Shown here: piece after piece, positions 5,740-5,994 of the stretch
Position numbering within the stretch: the first letter of the stretch is position 1
Layout: each line of letters opens with the position of its first letter
Source: Nitrososphaerales archaeon
GTDB taxonomy: Archaea; Thermoproteota; Nitrososphaeria; Conexivisphaerales; UBA164
Assembly: GCA_023256405.1 (NCBI GenBank)
Contig: JAGDXK010000008.1
Span: 18,933-24,926 of the forward strand
Direction of reading: 5' to 3'
DNA length: 5,994 nt
Notes under the pieces: generated by a model
Database searches by the model: none
The model's input: the letters and a program-made list of their open reading frames with translations, nothing else
Told to the model about the DNA's origin: nothing
Made by a program: the position numbers and the translations under genes

Positions 5740-5994
5740 TTTTTATAAAAATTAAAACTATAGATTATATTTAAACTTTTTCAGCAAAACACGCCTTAAT
5801 ATTTTATCTTTGCTCGTTAAATCATCAATTTTTTAATAGATTTATCGTTACGCGACAAATATCTGCAAATTTTATGCTTAAAAGCTTTGCCCTCCTGTAC
5901 ACGGTGCCGTTAATTTAATGCAATGACCCTCAACCATTCTGGCAAAAGGTCATCAGATAGAGGCGCGAATCCAGGTTCTCATCAGTGAACACGA
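5740..5994. other. Intergenic region, AT-rich then balanced; no clear gene
   Basis: Roughly 5740-5885 is strongly AT-rich with many stops in all frames and several TATA-like strings; nothing in it is convincing as a gene. From about 5886 composition becomes balanced. On the minus strand an open frame enters from the right edge and stops at 5932-5930, reading ...NLDSRLYLMTFCQNG; it may be the tail of a gene beyond the window, but 20 codons are too few to decide. On the plus strand a TATA-like CTTAAAAG near 5878-5885 precedes the balanced part at a distance that would suit a transcript beginning near 5908. An inverted repeat ATGACC/GGTCAT (5923-5928 and 5948-5953) lies here. No tRNA or rRNA was recognised. 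Confidence 0.4.

Noticed and set aside
5950..5985. C/D box sRNA on the minus strand (two TGATGA motifs about 29 nt apart)
   Set aside because: The second motif would have to be D' and C' at once, guide spacing is wrong for archaeal sRNAs, and no final CTGA box follows.
1..5994. CRISPR arrays, insertion sequences, tRNA or rRNA genes
   Set aside because: No regularly spaced repeats, transposase-like frames, terminal inverted repeats or tRNA T-loop/acceptor patterns were found.

Overview
The window looks archaeal. It carries a tightly packed histidine-biosynthesis cluster on the minus strand. TATA-like boxes sit about 25-30 nt ahead of several start codons, which suggests leaderless or nearly leaderless mRNAs. 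Short T-runs, not GC hairpins, lie at gene ends, and Arg (AGG/AGA) and Ile (ATA) codon use resembles that of thermophilic archaea. The exact lineage cannot be fixed from the sequence alone.

Positions 1-3175 (minus strand) hold hisG-hisB-hisH-hisA-hisF in transcription order. HisF runs off the left edge. Consecutive genes overlap by 1 to 14 nt, so the five genes are almost certainly one operon with coupled translation. The products cover PRPP plus ATP condensation (HisG), ProFAR isomerisation (HisA), the imidazole glycerol phosphate synthase pair (HisH glutaminase and HisF cyclase) and imidazole glycerol phosphate dehydration (HisB). hisD, hisC and hisI/E are not in the window.

The most notable point is the 5' end of hisG. 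The conserved N-terminus is encoded well upstream of the first GTG, but that frame has no ATG, GTG or TTG start. The best fit is an ATA start at 3175, or a recent mutation or sequence error there.

Positions 3227-3763 (minus strand) encode a divergent class I glutamine amidotransferase-like protein directly upstream of hisG. It keeps a Cys-His-Glu triad and most resembles the separate glutaminase subunit of archaeal GMP synthase. Its role is unassigned.

Positions 3764-3851 are a divergent promoter region. The plus-strand gene at 3852-5279 encodes a 14-helix MFS drug/H+ antiporter of the DHA2 (EmrB/QacA) type.

The transporter gene converges on a minus-strand gene (5302-5688) for a small basic protein I do not recognise. 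Oligo-T tracts facing both ways lie in the 22-nt gap. From 5740 to the right edge there is no clear gene: about 150 nt of very AT-rich DNA is followed by a more balanced stretch. That stretch may hold the tail of a minus-strand gene or an RNA, but neither is established.
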